From contig JBGTQJ010000071.1 in assembly GCA_041941305.1 (NCBI GenBank), positions 1 to 42,336 on the forward strand: a DNA stretch of 42,336 nt, read 5' to 3'. This DNA is from JANSWP01 sp041941305 (lineage in GTDB: Bacteria > Bacteroidota > Bacteroidia > Chitinophagales > Saprospiraceae). This document shows, piece after piece, positions 6,944 through 17,200 of this stretch; within the stretch, counting starts at the first letter, position 1, and each line of letters begins with the position of its first letter. Under the pieces are notes generated by a model. That model did not search any database. It saw nothing but the letters and a program-made list of their open reading frames with translations, and was not told where the DNA came from. Made by a program: the position numbers and the translations under genes.

Positions 6944-9637
6944 TTATTTCAGGATAAACAAGGTTAAATTGCCGTTGAAATCAGGATCGTGCATAATTAG
7001 TTGGGGGCTTTGGGTTTCTTCATATTCTCGTACTTTATCCAATAATTGTGGAACACGCATTTGCAAATAATTATACAATTTATTGACAGTCACCAAACCG
7101 GAAGTATCTGAACCCATAAAATTTATGAATTCCGGACTACCATCCATTGCCTCCAAAAGCGCTTCAGTGAATATTCCATTTTCGTAAACTCGATTTTCAT
7201 AAGATTTTTCTCCGCTTGTACAGGAAGTGAAGGTAATCAAGCCAGGGGCACTTTTATGAGCTTCAATCAATGCATCTGTAATGTCACCTTTTGAGGCTTT
7301 GCCTCCAACTCCACCACTATGGCAAGCATCGACGAAAACGACTACTTTACAATCAAAATCATCTAAAAAACCAAGGACATAACTTTCGTAATCTACTGTT
7401 CCTGTAAGCTCTGTACCTTCTACAAAACCAGTGGGTTGAAACCGAAATTGTCGCTGAGCTCTCTTTCGGACCATGTGTCCATGCCCTGAAATGAATACAA
7501 ATAGATAATCTTGTCTCCGGAAATCACTCCGCCTGTTATAAAGCCTTTCAAAAGCATTTTCTATTTCCCTTTTAGTGGTTTTGTCTGAAGTATTCAAAAC
7601 GATAGGGTCCATTATTTTTTTGAAAAAACCTCTTTCCTTTTGTTTCAAAAGACTATTTACAACATCTTCTGCATCTTTTCCTGGAAATCTAATATCATTT
7701 GGTCCATATTGGGGTCCTATTGCCAATAGATGTAAATTGGGTTTGAGTGGCTCAAATTCAAATTCTAATATTCTGGATTGAAATCCTTCTACCTCAAAAT
7801 TGACAACATTCAATCCGGTATCCAGTTCACTTACTTTTATCGAAAAAGGAATGCCAATCCTTGTATCTGAGACCTCTTGAATATTCATCGTATCCAAACT
7901 GATCATGAGCGTTTTTGTATTGCCTATAGAAATGTATTTTCCATTTTGAAAATATTTAATTTCTTCTGCTCTGACTCTGCGCCTCGAAATTAGTCGACCC
8001 GTAACAGTTGTATGGTTTTGTGAAAGTTCTCGTGTGGGTTCATCAAAAACAAAAAAGTGAGGGGGATCTCCCTTTACCGTTTCTTGACTGGATATGGTAA
8101 TGACCTGAGTAAATTGTACTTCAGGGACGCCTTCTGATTCTATTGTGAACTTTAATATTCCTTCACCTTCATCCAATTCTTCTGCCACATCAATTCCTAG
8201 TGAAACAGTCCTGTTATCGCCATTATGAAAACTATAGATAAAAGTATGGGGCGGTTGGACAAGGTTTATTCCTTTGACGCTTTGCTCCCAGCTAGCAGTT
8301 ACTTTGGTTTTGAAAAATCCTTTACCAGATTGGTTTGTCAAATCAAATTCGACATAACCGGTACCCTTGGCTTCTGAAAATTCTTCTTTGTTATTGGCAC
8401 TGATTCTAAAATTTCTATAGACATAAGGTGAATCTATCACCATTCCTCCTTTCGATTGACTAGACTGCTCCGTTCTTACCAATAAATCGTGATAAGCCAC
8501 GCAAACTACCCGAAGACTTTTATCATTCTCATCTTTGTCCTGCATGGTGCCTGCAATGATGAAGGTATCCTGTCCAATTTCAAGGAGTTTTTTGATTTGA
8601 AATCGTTCGCTATCAATTATCTTAAGTGGTTCTTTCTGAAAGGTGTCTTCTTCCGACAAAACAATGCTGTAATGTGGCTCTGGAGACAGATATCCTCCTG
8701 ATTCGGAAACCACGGTCACCCACCGCTCTCCCCGAAAGGATTTCAATACGGAATTTGCTTTGTTATTCTGGTTCAACCGAATCTGCTCATCAAAAACCAA
8801 TTCTCTTTCAGGGCTAATCTCAATGACAAAAGGATCTTTTTTGACGTCTGCAATTTCTCCGGCGAGGAGCAAATTGCCGCTATAATCATAACCAGAGGCA
8901 TAAATTTTATTTCGCTTTCGCTTTGTATCCACTTTTTCAGTTTTGCTAATCACTCCATTTTTATCAATTTGTGTAAGCCAGAGTTCGCCTTTTTTTACAA
9001 TATCAGATTTTCCGGCATAGCCAAATATCCAGGCTTTTTGACCCTCCGCAAGCTCCATCCCTCTGATATCTGCATAAGTGTCATCTAACATCAAGGTGTC
9101 ATTATACAAAGTTTCTCCTCTAATATTCATCAACCACAAATGACCTTTCCCTGAATCCAAATGTTGACCCAGGATTACACCTGTTCCATTTCCCAACCAA
9201 GTAATATTCTGTAATTCGTCTCTTGAAGTCTTGCTTAGATAAATATCGGGAAAGGGGTTTCCATTTGCCCGAATGCGCTTTATCCAGGCTTGTTGCTTTT
9301 CAGGGGTATTGGAGTATCCAACCAAATAAAAAGTTTTATCCTCTGCCTGTGCCAGCGAATGGAATCCATCTTTTCTGTCTCCCCCATAATGTTCCCAAAA
9401 TTCCAGTTCGCCCTTTTTGTCAGGATTGATGACAAAAAACAGACCATCAGAATCTGTATCTGAAATATCAACCCTTCCAGCTCCTGCCAACCTCCCATTT
9501 CCAAGCAATATCAATTCCTCCATCTTTTGTCCTCTTACTTCAGCATTGCTGTAGATGCTGTCCCACAATACCACAATTTCCTGGCTGAAGGCAAGATGGC
9601 TGCTAAGAAGTATAGAAAGAAATATTATCCGTTTCAT
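6944..9637 (-). CDS. secreted caspase-family (peptidase C14) protein with N-terminal propeller-like region
   Basis: An 897-residue protein. Signal peptide at residues 1-19 (MKRIIFLSILLSSHLAFSQ); then repeated beta-strand units to about 390 that look like a beta-propeller (for example DKTFYLVGYSNTPEKQQAW); two beta-sandwich regions at about 400-510 and 515-625; and a caspase-like domain from about 630 to 890. The clan-CD dyad is intact: His719 in VFISGHGHM and Cys772 in VFVDACHSGG. The frame is open seven codons further upstream to an ATG at 9658, but the start at 9637 gives the better signal peptide. It is followed 13 bases later by the PorP/SprF gene. Exported caspase-like proteins of this kind are frequent in Saprospiraceae-like genomes; their substrates are not established. 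Here self-processing or cleavage of surface proteins is a guess. Confidence 0.87.
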   Translation of the reverse strand: MKRIIFLSILLSSHLAFSQEIVVLWDSIYSNAEVRGQKMEELILLGNGRLAGAGRVDISDTDSDGLFFVINPDKKGELEFWEHYGGDRKDGFHSLAQAEDKTFYLVGYSNTPEKQQAWIKRIRANGNPFPDIYLSKTSRDELQNITWLGNGTGVILGQHLDSGKGHLWLMNIRGETLYNDTLMLDDTYADIRGMELAEGQKAWIFGYAGKSDIVKKGELWLTQIDKNGVISKTEKVDTKRKRNKIYASGYDYSGNLLLAGEIADVKKDPFVIEISPERELVFDEQIRLNQNNKANSVLKSFRGERWVTVVSESGGYLSPEPHYSIVLSEEDTFQKEPLKIIDSERFQIKKLLEIGQDTFIIAGTMQDKDENDKSLRVVCVAYHDLLVRTEQSSQSKGGMVIDSPYVYRNFRISANNKEEFSEAKGTGYVEFDLTNQSGKGFFKTKVTASWEQSVKGINLVQPPHTFIYSFHNGDNRTVSLGIDVAEELDEGEGILKFTIESEGVPEVQFTQVITISSQETVKGDPPHFFVFDEPTRELSQNHTTVTGRLISRRRVRAEEIKYFQNGKYISIGNTKTLMISLDTMNIQEVSDTRIGIPFSIKVSELDTGLNVVNFEVEGFQSRILEFEFEPLKPNLHLLAIGPQYGPNDIRFPGKDAEDVVNSLLKQKERGFFKKIMDPIVLNTSDKTTKREIENAFERLYNRRSDFRRQDYLFVFISGHGHMVRKRAQRQFRFQPTGFVEGTELTGTVDYESYVLGFLDDFDCKVVVFVDACHSGGVGGKASKGDITDALIEAHKSAPGLITFTSCTSGEKSYENRVYENGIFTEALLEAMDGSPEFINFMGSDTSGLVTVNKLYNYLQMRVPQLLDKVREYEETQSPQLIMHDPDFNGNLTLFILK

Positions 9638-9783
9638 ATTGTTAGGGAGAAGGTTCAAAATTGTCTAAAAGTTTGTTTAAAGTTCAAAGTTGTCCAAAAT
9701 GCTTCAAGGGTCAAAATGATTTAAAGTTAAATGTTATAATCTTTTGAAAACTGGGTCATAGAACTCAAAACCAGGAACAGGAT

Positions 9784-10353
9784 TCATTGCCCGGGAATGC
9801 TGATTTCGATGTCCGAGGCTATTTTGGCAGTCATAATAGTTCCCGAAGGAATTTCTACATCTTTTCCTTTGATGATGAACCCTGTTGCTGCAAAAATAAT
9901 CATTGGGGGAGAACTAGCGGCTAATCCAATTGCAGGGACCAGGACACTCAAACTGATTGCCAGTCCTTTTCTGGATTTTCCACTTTTTTTGAGTTTAGCT
10001 CCTTTTAGTGGTATCATCTGACCATCAATGGTTTGCAAATAGCCAGCTTCTAATTCCACAACAGCACCTCTTCCAAACATGCCGGCTTTTCTCGCATGGG
10101 CTATTTTCCCAAAAGCGTTGACTCCTGTTTTTGCTACGCTTTCATCTTCTACCACCACATCAATAAACAATTCCATTTTTACAATTTCGCCTTGTTCCGC
10201 ATTATAAGAATCAATCTCTTCTGCAAGTTTCAAGGTAACGACTGTTCCTCTTTTCAATTTAATTTTTTTAACGGGCGGTTCTGGACTATTTCCAAAACAT
10301 GGTACAAATAAACTTTGGATAATTATCAGGAGGAAGGGAATGCAATTTTTCAT
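9784..10353 (-). CDS. small secreted protein, paralog family member D
   Basis: A 189-residue protein with a signal peptide (MKNCIPFLLIIIQSLFVPCFG) and a beta-rich body. It shares a backbone with three other proteins in this window (10520-11020, 38798-39280, 39400-39903): an N-terminal R/AGT-V-x-L motif (KLKRGTVVTLKLAEEID), a middle G-x-A-x-G segment (GVNAFGKIAHARKAG), a Q-x-x-DGQ-x-I-x-L motif (LQTIDGQMIPLKG), and a C-terminal SGTIMTAKI strand. Unlike the other three it has a hydrophobic, Gly/Ala-rich insert (about 130-165) that could be a membrane hairpin. It follows the member at 10520-11020 on the same strand, just as 38798-39280 follows 39400-39903. No named family is recognised. Confidence 0.78.
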   Translation of the reverse strand: MKNCIPFLLIIIQSLFVPCFGNSPEPPVKKIKLKRGTVVTLKLAEEIDSYNAEQGEIVKMELFIDVVVEDESVAKTGVNAFGKIAHARKAGMFGRGAVVELEAGYLQTIDGQMIPLKGAKLKKSGKSRKGLAISLSVLVPAIGLAASSPPMIIFAATGFIIKGKDVEIPSGTIMTAKIASDIEISIPGQ

Positions 10354-10360
10354 GACTTTA

Positions 10361-10430
10361 TGGTTGCTGGTTTGCTGGTTGCTGGTTTACTGGTCCCTGG
10401 TAAAAAGAACCAGTGACCATCAAACCAGCA
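10361..10430. repeat. GCTGGTTT-rich repeat and imperfect hairpin
   Basis: Short direct repeats of TGGTTGCTGGTTTGCTGG type are followed by an imperfect inverted repeat whose outer arms are TGCTGGTTT (from 10379) and AAACCAGCA (to 10430). It lies in the 5' leader of the gene starting at 10353. A similar TGGTTGCTGGTTTGCTGG block is at about 41416-41432, so this is a dispersed intergenic repeat of this genome. Confidence 0.6.
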
Positions 10431-10519
10431 TCCAAATAGTATCTATTTTCATAATTTAGTAATGAGCCGTGTCTCTTGCCCGCGCGTGGATAAGAGAAAG
10501 GATACGGCGGTCATATGTT

Positions 10520-11020
10520 TTACATACACTCCACCGTTATCATTTCATTGTTTAAAAATCTGGCACTTAGGTTGGTGCCGAGGGGGACGATAGGCTCCTG
10601 TTTGGCTTTCTTCCCACAACAGTTGACTTTTACAACATGGGGGATACTCCTCAAATAGATTCTTTGTCCATCTACGGCTTGGACATTTTCTACTGTAATC
10701 GTGATTTTTTTACAAGCACCATCACAGGAGGTTTCTACTTTTTTGACCCAACCCTCGGCTATTGCACCGCTTTGGACAACTACTTTTCCAGCAACTGTTA
10801 CATTGCTTCTAACAAAAAAGTCAACGGCATTGCCAACTTGTAGTTCATCAATGTACAATTCTTCATTTAGGGAAACAGAAAGAATTGTTCCTGCCAATAC
10901 TGTTACATTGGTAGTACTGTCACAAGTGACCTTGATGATTTGATTTGAAAATTGGTTTGCAAAAGTCTCAGGGATAAACAAGCTGCTCATAATGATTAGG
11001 TGAAGGATTATCTTTTTCAT
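10520..11020 (-). CDS. small secreted cysteine-containing protein, paralog family member B
   Basis: A 166-residue exported protein (signal peptide about residues 1-21). It is the closest relative in this window of the protein at 39400-39903. Shared blocks include DFFVRSNVTV, IAEGWVKKV and a run around ITITVENVQAVDGQRIYLRS. Four cysteines are conserved between the two: a C-x3-C pair (CDGAC) and a CC pair after the IPH motif, which could form disulfides or bind a metal. The body begins with an AGT-x-L/V-S-V motif and ends with LGTNLSARFL, the same frame of motifs as in the other two paralogs. Its leader contains a 30-base block with GGGTAC shared with the gene at 39903. Function unknown; a small beta-barrel envelope or secreted protein is the likely picture. 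Confidence 0.8.
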   Translation of the reverse strand: MKKIILHLIIMSSLFIPETFANQFSNQIIKVTCDSTTNVTVLAGTILSVSLNEELYIDELQVGNAVDFFVRSNVTVAGKVVVQSGAIAEGWVKKVETSCDGACKKITITVENVQAVDGQRIYLRSIPHVVKVNCCGKKAKQEPIVPLGTNLSARFLNNEMITVECM

Positions 11021-11060
11021 GATTTTAGGTTTTTATGATTAATGTTTTTTCTTTCACAAC

Positions 11061-11090
11061 TTGGTGGAAGGAAAAATAGGAGCGTACCCA
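11061..11090 (-). promoter_or_regulatory. conserved 30-bp leader block with GGGTAC and TCCTTCCACCAA
   Basis: On the minus strand the block starts TGGGTACGC and ends TCCTTCCACCAA, with 11 bases between GTACCCA and the TTGGTGGAAGGA complement. The block at 40269-40298 has the same ends and identical spacing. Downstream, ATTAATCA(T/C)AAAAA is also shared. It lies about 40 bases before the start at 11020, a promoter-like distance. Conservation is seen; promoter function, perhaps for the local ECF sigma factor, is inferred. Confidence 0.45.
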
Positions 11091-11097
11091 AAATCTG

Positions 11098-11128
11098 AAA
11101 AAAAGTAGCCCGGCTCTCCAGAGCCGGG
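11098..11128 (-). terminator. Rho-independent terminator after giant gene 1
   Basis: A perfect 8-base stem CCCGGCTC/GAGCCGGG with a 4-base loop (11109-11128). On the minus strand it is followed by CTAC and seven T residues. It lies about 117 bases beyond the stop of the giant gene ending at 11245 and before the gene starting at 11020, so it should separate the two transcripts. Confidence 0.8.
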
Positions 11129-11160
11129 AAAGAACTCTTCAGGAGGGGCTGGAATCTTGC

Positions 11161-11247
11161 ACGGTTTTGGAAAACCGCGATACTTGGGTACGGTTTTGGA
11201 AAACCGCGATACTTGGGTACGGTTTTGGAAAACCGTGGTACGTTTTA
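11161..11247. repeat. three 29-bp tandem repeats overlapping the stop of giant gene 1
   Basis: Three contiguous 29-base units at 11161-11189, 11190-11218 and 11219-11247. The first two are identical; the third diverges in its last 12 bases. Each starts with ACGGTTTTGGAAAACCG, a palindrome able to form a 7-base stem. The last three bases of the third unit are the stop codon (minus-strand TAA) of the giant gene. There are no unique spacers, so it is not a CRISPR. Confidence 0.85.
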
Positions 11248-14200
11248 GAGCAATAAATTGATTGGTCCTTTTATAATAGTCTGTTTGCCTTCTTGCGGAA
11301 ATTTCAGAACAAAATAATAAGCCCCGGGTGGAAAGGGCCTTCCATTTTCTTTTAATCCTGTCCAACCAGTTTCTCTGGGATAAATGCGAGGATTGAAAAC
11401 AACTTCCCCCCACCTGTTGAAAATGGTAAATTGAATGGCATCATAATCAAAAATGCAATCTTCTGCTCCATCAAATCTCAGGGGATTAAATGTGTCATTG
11501 ACGCCATCGTTATTGGGAGAGAAGGCAGTATGGAGGTTGGCTTTGACCCTGCCTACGCAATTGCCTTCAAAACGAATTTCGACTTTTGCCGAATCACAGA
11601 TTTCAGGACAATTGTCTTGGCAAATAGCATATTCAAAATAGTCGGTGCCTGTGAATGTGAGGTTTTCCAATGTGAAATAAGCTTGCGCTCCCTGAATTGC
11701 TACATCTCCGGCTTCATTTGGAAAGGAAAGGAGGGAAATAGACCAACCTTCATTTGGTACAATGGTATCATTTTGCAAAATATCCAAGTCAAGAATGGTC
11801 TGGTCGTTGGGGAATTCAAAAAAGTCATTGAGGGTATTGATGTGTAAAGTATCTTCCACCAGCAAATCGAGGATACGGTAAATGCTATCGCAGCCTCTTT
11901 GACTGAAAATGGTATCTGTATAAATGTCAGTTTCGGTGAAGACGGTATCCCAAATTGGATAGGATTCGCCCTGGCAAATGATTGCCCTGATGGTATCTTG
12001 AAGGTCTGGATAAATATATTCCAGATTGATTTGAAGGATGGAATCGCAGCCATTTGAAGCTTCGCCAGGAAAGGTTTCTGTTCCAATAGGTTTGTTTTCA
12101 TCGTAAACAGTTCCATTTATCAAGATGCTTTCCCCTGGACAAAAGGTCATTTCAAAATTGGAATTGGATTCTGGCAATAATTCTAGAGCTACATATACTA
12201 TTGAATCACAACCATTTGCCGCAGCATTTGGAAAAACCTCTGTCCCTGTAAGATTATCTTCATCATAAATGGTCGAATTCACCATTATACTTTCACCCGG
12301 ACAAATAGCTGGCTGATAATCATTTTCAGTATTTGGAAGAAAAATCACATCAACATGAACGATAGAATCACAGCCGTTAAAAGCTGCACCTGTGAATACT
12401 TCTGTTCCATCAGGGTTGCTGTCATTATAAATGGTTCCATTGACACTGATACTACTTCCAGTGCAAAGTTCCGGCTTAAAATCTGTCATCACATGAGGTT
12501 CAAAATCCAGGCTAATATTTACAATAGAATCACATCCATTTAAGGTGACATCATCCAGAATTTCAATTCCGAACGGATTGTTTTCATCATAAGTGATTCC
12601 ATTCACAATAATGCTATCGCCAGCACAAAGTGTACTGTCCAAATTTCTTTCGGGAATGGAGAATTCTGAAACATCCACACAAACTTCACTAGTGCATTGG
12701 ACGCCATTTCGTTCATTGGATACTTGCAAACAATATTCCCCACCCTGATCGACTTCGACTATCTCGTTTGTGGGATCGCTAATTATTCCAGGCCCTGTCC
12801 AAAAAAAATCAGTGGTTACACCGTTTGCTGTTGTTGTGGTTGAGCTACTTCCATCCAACCAAACAGATGTATTGCCTACCTGGCAGCCAAGATCATTAGG
12901 AGGTGCAATGTTGGCTTCAGGCTCCAAAATTGCCAAATCCACTATCACGGTGCTATCACATCCTTGCCAGCTTTGGCAGGATTCCATATAGTTACCAGAT
13001 TGGTTAATTACATTTCCGCAAATTTCAAGGTTACCTCCACATTGGGTGATTTGTCCTAAATCGTTTGGTGTAACTGCTATGAGATTGATGATGCAGTTGA
13101 CAATGCTATCACATCCATAAACAGATTGGAGTGTCACAGGAAAAATACCTGGTGAAGTAAAGGATTGTCCTGCACAAATGACTGTTTGGTTGATGCATAA
13201 GTTTACTTCCTCCTCAACTGGCGATGTTGTTAAATCGCATCCCACATCAATTGTGATGCTTCTGCTATAGAGTATCAAATCAGGAGCACTTGCATTTGTT
13301 ACAAGGCAATGATATTCTCCTGAATCTTCCAATTGTAGATCATCAAAAGTACGTGAGTTGATACCGGTAATTAGAGAATCCGGATCTCCATCCTTGTACC
13401 ACTGGTATTGATTGTCCGAAATCCCTTCATCAATCAACAAATCAATGTCCAATGATTCGCCTACTATTCTTTGATAGGTCGTTTCTGTAAAAAAGGAATC
13501 CTGTGGTGCATACTCCCAATTGCCAATACTTTCAATAGGCATATTGAATAGAATATGCTCAAAGGTGAGCTGATTCCTTTGTACGTATAAGCCTTCATTG
13601 AAATCATTCGACCAGGTGGTGATTGATGAAAAATCAGGAATGGAAGACAAAAAATTATCGTGAAACAGACATCTTTTCAATTTTGTCAGATTGGTCAGTT
13701 GATTTGGCACATCACCTTCCAGTTGATTATCTGAAAGTGTTAGATTTTCCAATTCTGTTAAAAATCCAAAACCTGGAGGAATATCACCATCAAGCATGTT
13801 ATTTGCCAATTCCAAAGACTGTAGATTTGTCAGGTTATTCCAAACGTCCGGAATATTTCCGGTTAATTGATTATCCCACAAATCCAAATGAATCAAATTC
13901 ACCAAATTACCAATACTTGAAGGAAGAGAACCACTGATCATATTTCTTCCTAAACCCAGAATTTCGAGTTTGTTTAAATACCCAATTGAGTCAGGGAGAT
14001 TTCCACTAATTTGATTTGGACCTAGCCAAACCACCTCTAAGTCTGTCATTTTTCCAATTGCCTCTGGAATGGATCCTGATAGATTGTCATTGTCGGATAA
14101 GTTCAATTCTACTAACTGATGTAAGTTCCAAAGTTCATCAGGAATGGCACCACTCAAATCATTATCACTGAGTATCAAGTACTGTAATAATGCTAAGTTT

Positions 14201-17200
14201 TCAATTTCAGGGGAGATAGTACCCGTTAATTGATTATTCCAAAGCTTTAATCTTGTGAGTTGGGTCAAATTCCAAATTTCAGCTGTGATGTCTCCTTCCA
14301 AATTATTCTTGGCAAGATGCAATTCTGTTAGTTGTGAAAGATTTCCAATGCTGGAAGGGATATTGCCTGCCAGACCCGCATTTTCTATAAACAATATTTC
14401 AAGGGAAGCTAAATCGCCAATAAATTCATTTAGAAAACCACCAAGGAAAATATCTTGAAGCTGAATACTTATGACACATCCATCTGCATTTAAATTAATG
14501 CCAATCCAATCCTCCATTGCTAGGTTTGGATCCCAAAAAGTATTATTTGCAAAATCTGTCTGAATTTTCAAAAGAGTAAGGCTATCACTTTGGCGATAAC
14601 AATGAGTACAAATACAGTCAAACTGGATGACATCTGGAATAGGGTTGTTTATGCTATCATTGCAAATTGCCCCAATTTGTTCTTCTCCCTCACAAAATTG
14701 ATCAAAATCTCCTTGCCAGGGGAGTTTGGGATTATTTGTGAAGTTATAACCATTTGGTCCTGAAGAAGCACTAAAACCCAAATTACAAACCCAACTTAAT
14801 TCATCTGGAAAACAGCCTTCAAGGGTGTTATTATGTAAATAAATTCTGGTCAGGCCAGTCATGTTCCCCAAAGCGACTGGGATTTCTCCTTTTAATTGAT
14901 TGTGGTGTAGCCGAAGCGTTGTTAAATTTTCCAACACATCAATATTGGGAGGAATGATGCCTTCTAAATTATTATCATCAAGGGAAAGGGCTTGTAGATT
15001 TGTCAATTGGAGAATTTCATCCGGGATGGTTCCAGTAAATTCATTGTCCTTGAAGGAAAGAAGTTCCAAATTGCTCAAATCTCCAATTTCTGGTGGGATA
15101 TTTCCGTACAAGTCATTTTGATATAGTCGAAGTGTTTCTAGGCTTCCTAATTGCCCAATTTCAGGCGGTAGGATTCCTTTTAAATTATTTCCTCCATTTG
15201 TTGCACTCCCGCAATCATCTACGCCATCCAAATCAATACAGCTTACACAACCCTCATTATTTAGTTCTACTCCAAACCAGGTATCAATAGGTTGATTTAA
15301 ATCCCATTCCACATCCCAATTTCCTGCTTCATGGGTGTTTTCATAAATAGCAACCAGCGTTAATGAATCCCGATAACGGCAAGATTCATTTACAACAATG
15401 GTAATTGGGTAACTCGTTAAGACCAAATTCGGTACATCAGCATTTGATACTTCGACGAGGTAAGTACCCGTATCGGACAGTATTACGGGGTCAAAAATCA
15501 ATTTATTGCTTCCCACTATTGTGGTATCAACATCGCCGTTTTGATACCACTTGTAGGAATTGGCAAGAATGTCTGGATCAATTTCCAGATCGATTTCCAG
15601 GTATTGACCTTCAGCAACGGTATAGGTCGTATCCATAAAAATCATGGCTTGGGGTGAATAGAATAAGCCTTGATAAGTCTGACCGGTATGATGTGCTAAA
15701 CCATCGAAGGTAAATTGATTACCCCCCAAAACCAGATAGTCTAATGCCGCCAAGTTTTCTAAATCTGGAAATGGGCCAGACAATTGATTGTCATTGATAA
15801 AAATACTTTCTAAAAGTGGCATCCCTGAAAAGTTTGGAACAGTGCCAGAGAAATTATTGAAGGCCAATCCCAAAAAAGTCAGGGCAGGCATGGAGAAATT
15901 GGGGATGGTGCCATCCAATTCATTCGTCGTGAAGTCCATCCAGTATACTTTATCGAGATGGCTGAAATTTGGCAAATTCCCACTTAACTGGTTGGTGTTA
16001 AAATCAAGGTAGGTCAAATTCGGCAAACTATCAAAAGGAGGTAGTGTACCACTTAAGAAGTTGCTATCAATATCTATCACTCTTAAGGAATCAAGAGGTG
16101 GAAAATTTTGAATGTTTCCTTCCATCTCATTATTCCCCAGGTTTAGTTCTCTCAGATTTGGTACATTGCTGAAATCGGGTAGTGTGCCATTTAGCTTAGA
16201 ACCTGAAATTGAAAGGACTTGTAATTCCGGTAAATTCAAATCAGGTAACTGTCCTGTTATATTAAGATCGCTTAGTACGATGGAGGTCACGCAGCCATCT
16301 GCATTGGTATCGATACCATACCAGGAGTTTATGGAGGAATCCGGGACTAACCAATTGGTGTTGTTGGTCCAGTTTGGACCGTCAAGGATATTGAAGAAGT
16401 TAACCAATTCCAGGGAGTCGTTAAGTGGGTTACAAGTGGGGAGAGGACCTACTACTACTGATTCTAAAGCAATACAATTATTTGCGTCCGTCACTGTAAC
16501 GGAATAATCTCCAGGAGCTAAATTGTTAATCATTTGAGTAGTTTGTCCATTGCTCCAGAGATAGGTAAAAGCTGGAGTGCCTCCAATCGGGTTAGCTGCC
16601 GCATTTCCATCATTTGCTCCGGGACTTGTCTCAGATGTGGAAGAAACATTTGCTTCTAATGTTGGAGGTTCTGTAATAGTTACAGTTGTTGTTGCTTCAG
16701 AACTTAACGCGTCCATAACAGTGACGGAATAGACACCTGCTACTAAGTTAGTTGCCATTTGTCCACTTTGTCCATTTGACCAATTGAAGGTGTAAGGCTC
16801 CGTTCCACCAGAAGCATCTACAGTTGCATAACCATTGTTTTCTCCAAAACAACTTACATTGATTTGATTAAAAATAAAAATAGAAAGTGTGGATGGAGAA
16901 ACTTTGTCAAAGTTAGATATATAAAAACTGCTATCACCCGACGAAGATCCTGAACCGTTTGAAATTCTGTCTGTATTATGTGCAACTTCAAGGAGAGGAT
17001 CCACCGAAAATGAATAAAACAACCAAGATGCAAACAAAAAAGTTGATATATGATAGGAAGTATGGAGGCGTTTTTTCATAGGTGCAGGGTTTAATATTAT
17101 GTTACCCAAGCCATCTGTTACCCAAACCTGCACAATTTGAATACCGATATTATCACAATTAAAAGTGCGAAAAGCATCACTGGTATCTGCAGAAAAAGAA

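Noticed and set aside
11161..11247. CRISPR-like array of 29-bp repeats
   Set aside because: Units are directly adjacent with no spacers, only three copies, and no cas genes are nearby.
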